19,794 nt of DNA from assembly GCA_900552605.1 (NCBI GenBank), contig USAR01000003.1, positions 1 through 19,794 of the forward strand, written 5' to 3'. Position 1 is the stretch's first letter, and each line of letters opens with the position of its first letter. Shown here one piece after another: positions 1 to 7,496 of the stretch. The notes below the pieces were generated by a model, which saw only the letters and a program-made list of their open reading frames with translations, was not told the DNA's origin and did not search any database. Made by a program: the position numbers and the translations under genes. Source of the stretch: an uncultured Oscillospiraceae bacterium (GTDB lineage: Bacteria > Bacillota > Clostridia > Oscillospirales > Acutalibacteraceae).

Positions 1-17
1 TATACCACAAAACACAG

Positions 18-45
18 AAAAAGCCCAGTAAAAACTGGACTTTTT
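18..45 (-). terminator. Intrinsic terminator of the tRNA-Gly gene
   Basis: On the minus strand a 12-bp stem closes a four-base loop and runs directly into a T-rich tail. One stem pair is G-U on the minus strand but would be an A-C mismatch on the plus strand, which favours minus-strand use. It lies about 45 nt beyond the tRNA 3' end. Confidence 0.7.
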
Positions 46-56
46 CGACAGTCTGA

Positions 57-87
57 AGCACTTAAGCTTAAAGCTTAGGTGCTTTTT
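57..87 (+). terminator. Intrinsic terminator of a plus-strand gene left of the window
   Basis: A 13-bp inverted repeat is followed by five T residues on the plus strand. Its single imperfect pair is a U-G wobble on the plus strand and a mismatch on the minus strand, so it most likely ends a transcript entering from the left. It lies within the 3' trailer of the oppositely oriented tRNA transcript. Confidence 0.6.
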
Positions 88-89
88 CG

Positions 90-163
90 TGGAGCAGGCG
101 GCGGGAATCGAACCCGTGCAATCAGCTTGGGAAGCTGAGATTCTACCATTAAATTACGCCTGC
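90..163 (-). tRNA. tRNA-Gly (anticodon CCC)
   Basis: The minus strand folds as a 71-nt tRNA plus an encoded 3' CCA (positions 90-92). The acceptor stem pairs GCAGGCG with CGCCTGC and the discriminator is U. The anticodon stem UCAGC/GCUGA closes the loop UUCCCAA, giving anticodon CCC (positions 129-131 on the plus strand). The T arm contains GGTTCGATTCC. It reads GGG glycine codons. A promoter lies just upstream (181-209) and a terminator downstream (18-45), so it appears to be a single-gene unit. Confidence 0.95.
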
Positions 164-180
164 GGCTACATTTGTTATTT

Positions 181-209
181 ACTTTATCACAGTCAAGAGT
201 TTTTGTCAA
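181..209 (-). promoter_or_regulatory. Sigma-70-type promoter of tRNA-Gly
   Basis: On the minus strand TTGACA (204-209) is followed after 17 nt by TAAAGT (181-186). This places transcription start about ten bases before the tRNA 5' end. Confidence 0.7.
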
Positions 210-284
210 GATACCTACAGCCGCTTTGTTTGCTATTGTGCTTTATAAGAAGACTGCTTTGAAATTCATCTTCAGTCTGTGCGC

Positions 285-460
285 AAAAATACAACCGCAT
301 ATCAGCCCGTGTCTCCGAACGGCACGCCCGTTTTTAACTTGTTGTTTTCTCAGTTTTCAGCTTAGTATAAAACGGGTGTTAAAACCGCTTAGCGGTTTTA
401 ACGTCGCCTTTCGGCGACTGTGCCGCGCGGGGACGCGGGCTGATATGCGGTTGTATTTTA
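285..460. repeat. Cloverleaf-like inverted-repeat element 1
   Basis: This is a 176-bp non-coding element. Its 41-nt arms (285-325 and 420-460) are inverted repeats with a perfect 24-bp core and a few mismatches elsewhere. Three hairpins lie inside the arms: an 8-bp stem (327-334 with 369-376), an 11-bp stem (378-388 with 392-402), and a 6-bp stem with a TTTC loop (403-418). The order and shape match the element at 15378-15554, including a shared CGCC-TTTN-GGCG hairpin, although the arm sequences differ. It has no coding capacity of its own and resembles a miniature mobile or REP/MITE-type element. It may also end transcription from the deacetylase gene, which has no other obvious terminator. 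Apart from this element, 172-583 holds only the tRNA promoter; I see no gene in it. Confidence 0.75.
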
Positions 461-583
461 AGCAATATTAAAATATTAGACAAAAGTAATTTTAATGGCA
501 TGTTTTGAGCAGTTGACTCTGATTGACGCTGTATAATTCCGACTTGCATTAGTGGTATTGATTTTATTCGATATACAACAGTT

Positions 584-1432
584 TCAACTTTCACATTCCT
601 TAAGTATTTTTTCAAAAAACATTGCACTTGTAATTCCGCTCGGTCGATTGTACCGTCCAAGCAAAAGAAGTTCACTCGGATCCCCTGTTAATGTGTTAAC
701 CTTTTCGGTGCAGGTGAAAATAACATTGAAGCCGAGCTTTTGCAAAATTCCCACCGTGGTTTTGCTGTATGCTCCGAAAGGTATTGTAAATGCGTCTGCG
801 CGCTTACCGACGGATTGCGAAAATTTGCTCTGAAATTCCTCAATATCGCTTTTAAGCGCTTCGGAATAATCCTGTTCGCTTTCACCGTACTTTTGGCTGC
901 AGCCCTTGCGCGGCCAAATCTCGTGCATATTGTAGGTGTGGCACTGTAATTCAAGTGTTCCGTCCTTCTCAAGGTTTGCTGCCGTTTGCCAGTTAATATA
1001 AGCGTATTCCGGATTTACGTCGTCTGTTTCGGTGTAAAACTGCGCCTCTTTTCCGATAATCGATACCACGGCTTTCATATCATATTTTTTAAGCAAAGGC
1101 AGTGCATATTCTGCCGTGCTTAAAAAACCGTCGTCAAAAGTTATCATACATGGTTTTGGCGGCGGTGCTTTTTTGTCGTTTACAAAGTTAAGCAGATCGC
1201 TTGTGTTAATCGTTGTATAACCTTGTGATTTAAGGTATTTTATATCGCTTTCAAATTGCTTTTGCGAGATAACATAATCGCCGAGGGCTTTGAAGTTTTT
1301 AGAAATGTGGTGGTACATTATTATCGGCAGCTTTATTTCTGTTTTTGACTGCTGCACCGCAAACACCGTTACCGCAAGTGAAACGATTGCCATGGCAAAA
1401 GCCGCCAGTCTTATTGTAATTTGCCTTTTCAC
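584..1432 (-). CDS. Polysaccharide deacetylase family protein (NodB-like, CE4), membrane-anchored
   Basis: The 282-residue protein starts at GTG, with AAAGGAGG 7 nt upstream. An N-terminal hydrophobic segment (about residues 7-26) should export it and leave it anchored or cleaved outside the membrane. The NodB fold is indicated by the metal and catalytic motif ITFDDG (97-102), a histidine motif HTYNMH (165-170), and IPFG (217-220) in place of the usual RxPY/G. Such enzymes remove acetyl groups from N-acetylated or O-acetylated cell-wall or extracellular glycans using a divalent metal. The HTYNMH spacing is one residue longer than the usual HxxxH, and the third motif lacks its Arg, so the exact substrate cannot be assigned. 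The gene stands alone and is divergent from the B12 locus. I found no confident promoter in its upstream region. Confidence 0.85.
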   Translation of the reverse strand: MKRQITIRLAAFAMAIVSLAVTVFAVQQSKTEIKLPIIMYHHISKNFKALGDYVISQKQFESDIKYLKSQGYTTINTSDLLNFVNDKKAPPPKPCMITFDDGFLSTAEYALPLLKKYDMKAVVSIIGKEAQFYTETDDVNPEYAYINWQTAANLEKDGTLELQCHTYNMHEIWPRKGCSQKYGESEQDYSEALKSDIEEFQSKFSQSVGKRADAFTIPFGAYSKTTVGILQKLGFNVIFTCTEKVNTLTGDPSELLLLGRYNRPSGITSAMFFEKILKECES

Positions 1433-1579
1433 GTGGGCGCCTCCTTTTAAAGCAGTGCTTTGAAAGCAATTATAAAAATTCCGTGCATAAAATTATATTT
1501 TATTAAACGTCTGTTTATAACCTTTATTGCAGTCTTATAAAAGTGTTTAAAAAATACCGATAATGTTTCTTTTACGGTA

Positions 1580-1608
1580 TTGAAAATTATGGCAAAAAAT
1601 GTTATAAT
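1580..1608 (+). promoter_or_regulatory. Promoter of the cobalamin-locus operon
   Basis: TTGAAA (1580-1585), 17 nt, then a perfect TATAAT (1603-1608). The predicted start near 1615 lies just before the riboswitch, so the aptamer is transcribed first. Confidence 0.8.
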
Positions 1609-1630
1609 ACTTCGGAACTGAATAAATAAG

Positions 1631-1850
1631 AGACACGGTTTGAAAAGTTGTTTGCTGAGTAGATGAAAAGGAGATCCGGTTCGAATCCGGAGCAACCGCC
1701 ATTACTGTGTTTGAAACAAGTCGCTATGCTGAATATAAGCACGGCGAAAAAAGACTGTTTTCAGCGTTTTTTAACAGGCAATATTATAGCAATGTCAAAA
1801 AACGTTTTGAGGCTTTGCCTTGTTTCATAAGTCAGGATACCTGCCGCGTC
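1631..1850 (+). promoter_or_regulatory. Cobalamin (B12) riboswitch aptamer
   Basis: The conserved 5' core is visible at 1664-1707: GAAAAGGAGATCCGG, then AATCCGGAGCAACCGCC, then ACTGTG. It corresponds to the AAAGGGAA / GAATCCGGGGC / CGCNACTGT signature of the family. The 3' B12 box, AAGTCAGGATACCTGCC, is at 1829-1845 and matches the consensus almost base for base. The ends can pair (GACACGG 1632-1638 with CCGCGTC 1844-1850, one mismatch). Between the cores lies a long peripheral region (about 1710-1828). A terminator follows at 1880-1937, so cobalamin binding should stop transcription of the whole downstream operon. The remainder of the 1433-1981 gap holds only the promoter, terminator and leader; I see no gene. 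Confidence 0.88.
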
Positions 1851-1879
1851 TTTTTCGGTAACACAGCTTTGGTGTGGAG

Positions 1880-1937
1880 AGTGCAGCCATTGCCGCCTTC
1901 GATTTTCGGCGGACAGACTGTGCTTTTTTGATTTTTT
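1880..1937 (+). terminator. Riboswitch-controlled intrinsic terminator
   Basis: AGTGCAG (1880-1886) pairs with CTGTGCT, and an inner CCGCC/GGCGG stem adds to it. The hairpin is followed by TTTTTTGATTTTTT. It lies between the B12 box and the first start codon, where an expression platform is expected. The exact antiterminator pairing was not resolved. Confidence 0.7.
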
Positions 1938-1981
1938 ACCGGTTATTCTGTTTCGAATTTTCTGTAAAGGAATGTGAAAAA

Positions 1982-4900
1982 ATGAAAAGAGCAAGCAAAT
2001 TATTGGCTTCGGCATTTGCTGTTTTAATAGCAATTTCTTCTTTCCCTACAGCAATTGCGACAGCTCAAAGTGATGTTGTTATTTCAACATATGCAGAGCT
2101 CAAAGATTTTGCCGACAAGGTTAACGGCGGTGAGAGCTTTGAAGGGAAGAATATTAAACTTGAGGTTAATGTGGATCTGGAATCCGACAGCAACCCCTGG
2201 ACATCGATCGGCACGGCTAAAGCCACTTCGTTTAAGGGCAATTTCGATGGTGGAAACCACATTATAAGCGGATTGTATATAAACGGCAGCGACAGTAATG
2301 TCGGCTTTTTTGGATATGTTGACGGAGGTACTGTTGAAAATTTAACGGTTGAAGGAAATGTTGAGGGAAGCAAGAGCGTTGGCGGCGTTATTGGATACCT
2401 GAATATCGGAACTGTTAAAAACTGCGGAAATAAGGCAAGAGTTAAAGGCGGAAGTATGGTTGGCGGCGTTGTAGGCACTGTTAACGGCAATTGTACAGTA
2501 AGCGGCTGCTACAACAGCGGCTCTGTAATAGGTACGAGCGGATATATCGGCGGTGTTACAGGTCAGCATTGGCGAGCAGGCCTGGTGGAAAACTGCTATA
2601 ACGCAGGCGATGTAACAGGTCCCGCAACAGTCGGAGGCGTCACCGGAGGGCATAAGGCTTCGTCACCGGTGCTTAAAAACTGCTATAGCGACGGTGTGGT
2701 CGTTGATTCGGCAGGTATGCTTAACAACATCGGCGCCATTCTCGGTGCCGGCAAGGTTGCAACCGTTAATTGTTACTATAAAGACCGCGGCATTGCAGAC
2801 ACAAACGGCGGTGCAAAAGCCGTAGGCTCGTATTCCGAAGCATCACTCGGCGACGCATTTGACAATACCGCGCTTGTTCCGAAGCTTTTGTGGGAGAAAA
2901 ACGTAAGCGGTGATAAACCTGTTCATCCTGAATTTGCAGAAGCAACAAAGCTTTCCTCGCAGCTTGCGGCATACATAAAAGCAGCAATACAAAGTGCAAA
3001 GGCAAAAGCAGGTGTCAGCGACACTCTGCTCGGCAGCGACGGTTATAAATCCGGCGCAAGCTCCACTGCAACCGATTGGATGGCACTTGCGATGGGTCGT
3101 TTCGGATATTATAAATCGGGAAAATACTGCTATATGACAGACGACGGCACAGGCTATGACGATTATCTTGCCGCATTAAAAGGCTATATTGAAAAAACAT
3201 ACAGCAAAAACAACGGTGTTTTGCACCGTGTTAAATCGACCGAGTGGCACAGAGCGGTTGTTGCTGCTGCGGCGCTCGGCGGAAATCCCGAAAGCTTCGG
3301 CACATATAACGGCAACAATATAGATTTGATTGCCGACGGAAGTTATAACAATGTAACCAAAAACGGACCGGGCGGACAAGGTCTTAACGGCTGGATTTGG
3401 GGACTTATTGCAATGGATACCGGCAGTTACACTGTTCCTGCAAATGCAAAATATTCTCGCGAAACATTTATAACCGAAATTCTTAAAACACAGCTCGCAG
3501 ACGGCGTAGGCGGCAATACATACGGCGGCTGGGTGCTTGGAGGATACGGCAGCACATCCGATATTGATATGACTGCAATGGCTGTTCAAGCGCTTGCGCC
3601 TTATTACAACAGCAATAAAAAATATACATACACAAACGGTAATACAGGCAAAGAGGAAACAAGAACCGTGCACGAGTGCGTTGACGACGCAATCGAAAGA
3701 TTGGGCAGCCTGCAAAACACAAACGGCGGCTATAACTCTTGGGAGACGGAGAATGTGGAAAGTGCCGCACAGGTGCTGACCGCACTTTGTTCTGTCGGCA
3801 TAGATCCTGCAACCGACAAAAGATTTATAACATCAAGCGGAAAAACTCTGCTTGACGGAATTTTGCGCTTCAGACTTGCGGACGGAGGCTTCTGCCACGT
3901 TTTAAACGGCGGCTTTAATTCGATGGCTAATGACCAGGCTGTATATTCATTGGTTTCCTATTGGAGATACGAAAACGGTATGCGTGCGCTTTACGATATG
4001 CGCGGTGATTTCAGTGAGAGCGATCTGCAGAGCATAAATACCGCTGTTTCGGCAATAAACGCAATAAAGTCACCAACCGACGCAGATTATAAAGCAAGCA
4101 TCAAAGCTGCGCTCACTGCTTTCAAAGCGGTTTCGGAAACAGAGAACAGATATGTTTATAATTATTCAAAGCTTGTTTCTGCAATAGAGCTTATCGGCGG
4201 CGAATCCGAGCTTGAAACAAACACACCGTATGCTGTTGAGTTGACTGTTAAAAATATGCCTCAAAAGACGGTGTATATTGAGGGCGAAACCCTGAACACC
4301 GAGGGATTAAGGATTGCTGTTAAATACAGTGACGGCACGGAAAAGGAAACCGAGGATTACAAGCTTTCGGTTTACGGTGAGCTTACACTTGGCATTGATA
4401 CGGTTTATGTAAAATGCGGAGGCTTAAAAACATCATTCGGCATTGTTGTGAATGAAAAAACACCATGGGAAGGCGAGGGAACGGCAGAAAGTCCCTATCT
4501 TATAAGCGATGCAGAGGGTCTTGAGGCATTGGCAACAAAGGTTAATAAGGGCGAAAACTACCTTGGATATACATTTAAGCTTACTGACAATATAGATCTG
4601 AGCGATTATGACAACTGGATTTCAATCGGACAAAATGAGAGAAGACAGTTTGAAGGCACATTCGACGGCAACGGTTTTTCTATCGATAACCTTACCGCAA
4701 GAAGGAACGGACTGTTTGCATATGCCGGCGATAACGCTGTTATCAAAAATGTCGGTATTGCAAGCGGCGAGATAGGATATGAAACTCTGTCATTCGTCGG
4801 TGCGGTGGTAGGCTACAGCAACGGAGCGGATGTTATAAATTGCTATAATGGCGCAAATGTCGCCTGCAGCGGTTGGAGCGGCGGAGTTGTCGGCACAGTG

Positions 4901-5872
4901 CGAAACGGCAGCAGCGTTATTAAAGGGTGCTATAATACAGGCAGCATTACAGCAAGAAACACGGTTGCCGGCGGCGTTATCGGTCATCTCAGCACAGGCG
5001 TTAATGCAGTTGTGTCGGATTGTTATAATACAGGTAAGGTAACGGCCGAGGACTCGGCGGCAGGAGTTGTTGCAAAGATTCAAGGCGGCGGCAATAAGCT
5101 TTCAAACTGCTATAATGTCGGAGAAATATCCGTCCACGGCGTAAATATACTGACGGGCGCTGCTTCGATTGCAGCTGAGCTGACACGTGGCAGCACGGTT
5201 GAAAACTGTTACTATAATTCGGATATTTGCAATGTCGGCACACCGGACGCAGTTGAGTCGTCGGTTGCAAAAATCACAGCCGAAATGAAGGAAGACAACA
5301 TTCTTACATTGCTTGGCAGTGGCTTCAAAAAGGATAAATACGCTCTTGTAAACGACGGCTATCCGCTTTTGCAATGGCAGAAAACAGAGGACGCCGACAG
5401 CGTTGAGAATGTTGAAAAGCTTATAAAAGATATCGGAACCGTTACACTTGACAGCAAGGCTGCCATTGAAAGTGCAAGAGCAGCTTATAATGCGCTTGAT
5501 GATTCGCTTAAAGCAAATATTTCAAACCTTGCGTTTTTGGAAGGTGCGGAAAGTGCCTATAAATTGTTGGTCGGTCAATCCGGAGGAAGCGGCTCGGGCA
5601 GCGGTACAGGCGGCAGTGGTGAAAATAACGGCAGCTTTGAAAACGGCGGCGGAGATAATCAAAACAGCGGCCTTGAGAACGATGAAGACAATGAAACGGG
5701 CAAAGGCGACGACAGTAAAGGCACAGCAAACAACGAAAAGACCGATGAAAACGAGCAGCAGGAGACTAAATCGCCTAAAACGGGCGAGAGTGGTGTTAAT
5801 GCAGCGGCTGTAACACTTTTAATTGCTGCGGCATTTACTGCAATCGGCACAAGAAAGAAAAAAGAAAACTGA
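1982..5872 (+). CDS. Sortase-anchored surface protein: GLUG repeats, transcobalamin-alpha-like barrel, Ig-like domain, GLUG repeats
   Basis: The ATG at 1982 (1296 residues) is preferred over the open frame reaching back to 1874, because the upstream part would run through the riboswitch terminator. From this ATG there is a clear signal peptide (1-28) and an AAAGG site 11 nt upstream. Domains in order: GLUG-type beta repeats with recurring NCYN-G and GGV-G units (about 35-300); an alpha/alpha-barrel of the prenyltransferase/squalene-cyclase superfamily (about 325-680) with TEWHR (420-424), NGWIWG (469-474), DMTAMA (529-534) and LQNTNGGYNSW (577-587); a bacterial Ig-like domain (about 748-826); a second GLUG region (about 830-1135); a helical segment (1140-1197); a Gly/Ser/Asn-rich linker; then SPKTG (1264-1268), a hydrophobic helix and KKKEN. 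The barrel is the fold of the intrinsic factor/transcobalamin alpha domain. With the B12 riboswitch it is likely a wall-anchored cobalamin-capture protein. Barrel relatives include terpene cyclases, but export makes that role unlikely. Ligand binding is inferred. Confidence 0.88.
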   Translation: MKRASKLLASAFAVLIAISSFPTAIATAQSDVVISTYAELKDFADKVNGGESFEGKNIKLEVNVDLESDSNPWTSIGTAKATSFKGNFDGGNHIISGLYINGSDSNVGFFGYVDGGTVENLTVEGNVEGSKSVGGVIGYLNIGTVKNCGNKARVKGGSMVGGVVGTVNGNCTVSGCYNSGSVIGTSGYIGGVTGQHWRAGLVENCYNAGDVTGPATVGGVTGGHKASSPVLKNCYSDGVVVDSAGMLNNIGAILGAGKVATVNCYYKDRGIADTNGGAKAVGSYSEASLGDAFDNTALVPKLLWEKNVSGDKPVHPEFAEATKLSSQLAAYIKAAIQSAKAKAGVSDTLLGSDGYKSGASSTATDWMALAMGRFGYYKSGKYCYMTDDGTGYDDYLAALKGYIEKTYSKNNGVLHRVKSTEWHRAVVAAAALGGNPESFGTYNGNNIDLIADGSYNNVTKNGPGGQGLNGWIWGLIAMDTGSYTVPANAKYSRETFITEILKTQLADGVGGNTYGGWVLGGYGSTSDIDMTAMAVQALAPYYNSNKKYTYTNGNTGKEETRTVHECVDDAIERLGSLQNTNGGYNSWETENVESAAQVLTALCSVGIDPATDKRFITSSGKTLLDGILRFRLADGGFCHVLNGGFNSMANDQAVYSLVSYWRYENGMRALYDMRGDFSESDLQSINTAVSAINAIKSPTDADYKASIKAALTAFKAVSETENRYVYNYSKLVSAIELIGGESELETNTPYAVELTVKNMPQKTVYIEGETLNTEGLRIAVKYSDGTEKETEDYKLSVYGELTLGIDTVYVKCGGLKTSFGIVVNEKTPWEGEGTAESPYLISDAEGLEALATKVNKGENYLGYTFKLTDNIDLSDYDNWISIGQNERRQFEGTFDGNGFSIDNLTARRNGLFAYAGDNAVIKNVGIASGEIGYETLSFVGAVVGYSNGADVINCYNGANVACSGWSGGVVGTVRNGSSVIKGCYNTGSITARNTVAGGVIGHLSTGVNAVVSDCYNTGKVTAEDSAAGVVAKIQGGGNKLSNCYNVGEISVHGVNILTGAASIAAELTRGSTVENCYYNSDICNVGTPDAVESSVAKITAEMKEDNILTLLGSGFKKDKYALVNDGYPLLQWQKTEDADSVENVEKLIKDIGTVTLDSKAAIESARAAYNALDDSLKANISNLAFLEGAESAYKLLVGQSGGSGSGSGTGGSGENNGSFENGGGDNQNSGLENDEDNETGKGDDSKGTANNEKTDENEQQETKSPKTGESGVNAAAVTLLIAAAFTAIGTRKKKEN

Positions 5873-5891
5873 TAAGCAGAGGTTTGGTTTT

Positions 5892-7496
5892 ATGAAAACG
5901 CGGAAACGAATAGCGGCGATTTGGCTTATTATTGCGGTAATGCTTTCAGTGCTGTGCCTTGGCGCACCTGTATCCGTAAGCGCTGCGGCAGGGCCTAAAA
6001 TTGAAACAACGCTTAAAAACGATATGCTGCAGCGCGGCAGCAAAAAAACGTTTGACGTTGTTGCAAGAAACTCAGTCGGCAAAAAAATAAAGGCAACAGT
6101 TACCTTTAACGGCAAAAAGCTGTCGCCGACTTGGGACGACAGCCAAAAGACAAGCTATACCCTTGTTTTTGAAAATGAGGGGAACAACACCGTTATCGTT
6201 TCCGCTTCCTCAGACGGCGGCAAAAAAAGAACGCTCAGTTATAATATCAACTACAAAAAAGCAAAAAACGGAGAGAAGATCGGCACTGCTTTTTGGAGCA
6301 TTGAACTTTTTACAATCGGGTGCGGCTATTTGGTTGAGCCTTGCGAAATGCCGATATACGAGGGTGAAACCGCAGCCGATGAGTTGCTTAGGCTGCTTAA
6401 AGACAGCGGTTATCTCTGTTATTACGGCGGAACAACAAAGGAATCATTTTATTTAGCATATATTGCAAACGGAAATATAACCGCGGAAAACTATAACGGA
6501 TACAAAAAAAGCGCTTCTCCAAAGAGCGCAAAATCTCTTTCGATAAACGCAAAAATTCCGAAAGTGCTGGTGCCGCATCTTAAAACAACAATGACATTTT
6601 ACGATGAAAATGATTATAAAAACAACGGCAAGGGTTATCTCGGTGAGTTTTTATTTACAAACGGCTCGGGTTGGATGTATTGCGTAAACAATGTTTTTCC
6701 TAATGTGGGATTTGCGGATACTTACCTTTCCGACGGCGATGTTGTGCGCGTGCAGTTTACATTAGGCTACGGCGCGGATATCGGCGGCGCTGCGGCTGTT
6801 GGGTCATCGGGCGGCACACAGCTGCCGCAGGGTTATTACAGTGTTGCGAATAAGGACGAGCTCACGAAAGAAATATGTGCAGCACGGCAAAACAGTTTTT
6901 TTGAAAGCGACTCGGCGCTTATTAGCGCTTATAAAAACGCTTTGGACACAGCGGATAAGCTGAATGCGGACAGTAAAGAGGTGCTGTCTGCGTCGGCAGA
7001 ACTTAAAACTGCTGTCAAAAACGCTGTCGGCACAACCATAGGCAGTTCTTTACAAAACGGCAGCAAAGCACAGAGCGGCTTAGGAACAAAGAGCGCACAT
7101 TCAAGCTCTAAATATACCAAAGGCGCAGCTGCGGATAAATCTGCTATCGGCGGAAATACGCAAAGTGTGGGTAAAAGCGGCAGCGGATTTTCAAACGAAA
7201 CAAGCAGTGCGCTTAACAGCGGCGCTGCGGTGAATTCTCAAAACAGCACTGTGAGCAAAGTTGTAAAAACAAGTGAGGCGACATCTGCTGAAGCGAGCAG
7301 CTCAAACATCACAAAGGACGAAAGCACCAATGAAAACAACAGCAGCTTTGCGCTTGGTGCAATTGACGGTGAAAAAGAAAAAAACGGCAACAAAGCATTG
7401 CTTATTATTACTATTCTTGCTTTCATTCTGCTTGGCGGCGCTGTTACGGCGGTATTACTTACTGTGAAAAAAGGCGGTTTAAAAAAGAAAAAATGA
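5892..7496 (+). CDS. Exported DUF4430 (transcobalamin beta-like) protein with C-terminal membrane anchor
   Basis: The ATG at 5892 (534 residues) has AGAGG about 9 nt upstream and gives a typical signal peptide (about 1-33). A longer frame from TTG 5823 would overlap the previous gene and is rejected. Residues about 36-130 look like an Ig-type beta domain. Residues about 135-300 form the DUF4430 domain, ending in the hallmark GWMYCVNNVFPN (from G260), followed by LSDGDVV. DUF4430 is related to the C-terminal beta domain of transcobalamin and intrinsic factor. A low-complexity Ser/Ala/Asn-rich stalk (about 375-495) leads to one transmembrane helix (about 500-525) and a lysine-rich cytoplasmic end. 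It starts 19 nt after the barrel gene, and its stop overlaps the next start as ATGA. The likely role is the second half of a B12-binding clamp, held on a stalk above the membrane. Direct cobalamin binding is inferred from family and context. Confidence 0.85.
   Translation: MKTRKRIAAIWLIIAVMLSVLCLGAPVSVSAAAGPKIETTLKNDMLQRGSKKTFDVVARNSVGKKIKATVTFNGKKLSPTWDDSQKTSYTLVFENEGNNTVIVSASSDGGKKRTLSYNINYKKAKNGEKIGTAFWSIELFTIGCGYLVEPCEMPIYEGETAADELLRLLKDSGYLCYYGGTTKESFYLAYIANGNITAENYNGYKKSASPKSAKSLSINAKIPKVLVPHLKTTMTFYDENDYKNNGKGYLGEFLFTNGSGWMYCVNNVFPNVGFADTYLSDGDVVRVQFTLGYGADIGGAAAVGSSGGTQLPQGYYSVANKDELTKEICAARQNSFFESDSALISAYKNALDTADKLNADSKEVLSASAELKTAVKNAVGTTIGSSLQNGSKAQSGLGTKSAHSSSKYTKGAAADKSAIGGNTQSVGKSGSGFSNETSSALNSGAAVNSQNSTVSKVVKTSEATSAEASSSNITKDESTNENNSSFALGAIDGEKEKNGNKALLIITILAFILLGGAVTAVLLTVKKGGLKKKK

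Noticed and set aside
172-471. Open frame of 99 codons on the plus strand, and overlapping minus-strand frames over 379-675
   Set aside because: They run through the inverted-repeat element and the deacetylase gene, have no ribosome site, and encode low-complexity translations of palindromes.
1671-1693. A tRNA-like T arm (CCGGTTCGAATCCGG) in the leader
   Set aside because: There is no acceptor, D or anticodon arm around it. The segment is the conserved core of the cobalamin riboswitch, which contains GAATCCGG.
1447-1695. Minus-strand frame of 82 codons upstream of the deacetylase
   Set aside because: It overlaps the promoter and aptamer of the riboswitch on the other strand and has no ribosome site or recognisable domain.
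2065-5850. Many long antisense and shifted frames inside the large surface-protein gene
   Set aside because: They are shadows of a repetitive, codon-biased gene, without ribosome sites or domains.
5823-5891. Extended N-terminus of the first DUF4430 protein
   Set aside because: It would start inside the previous gene and precede a perfect signal peptide; ATG 5892 is better supported.
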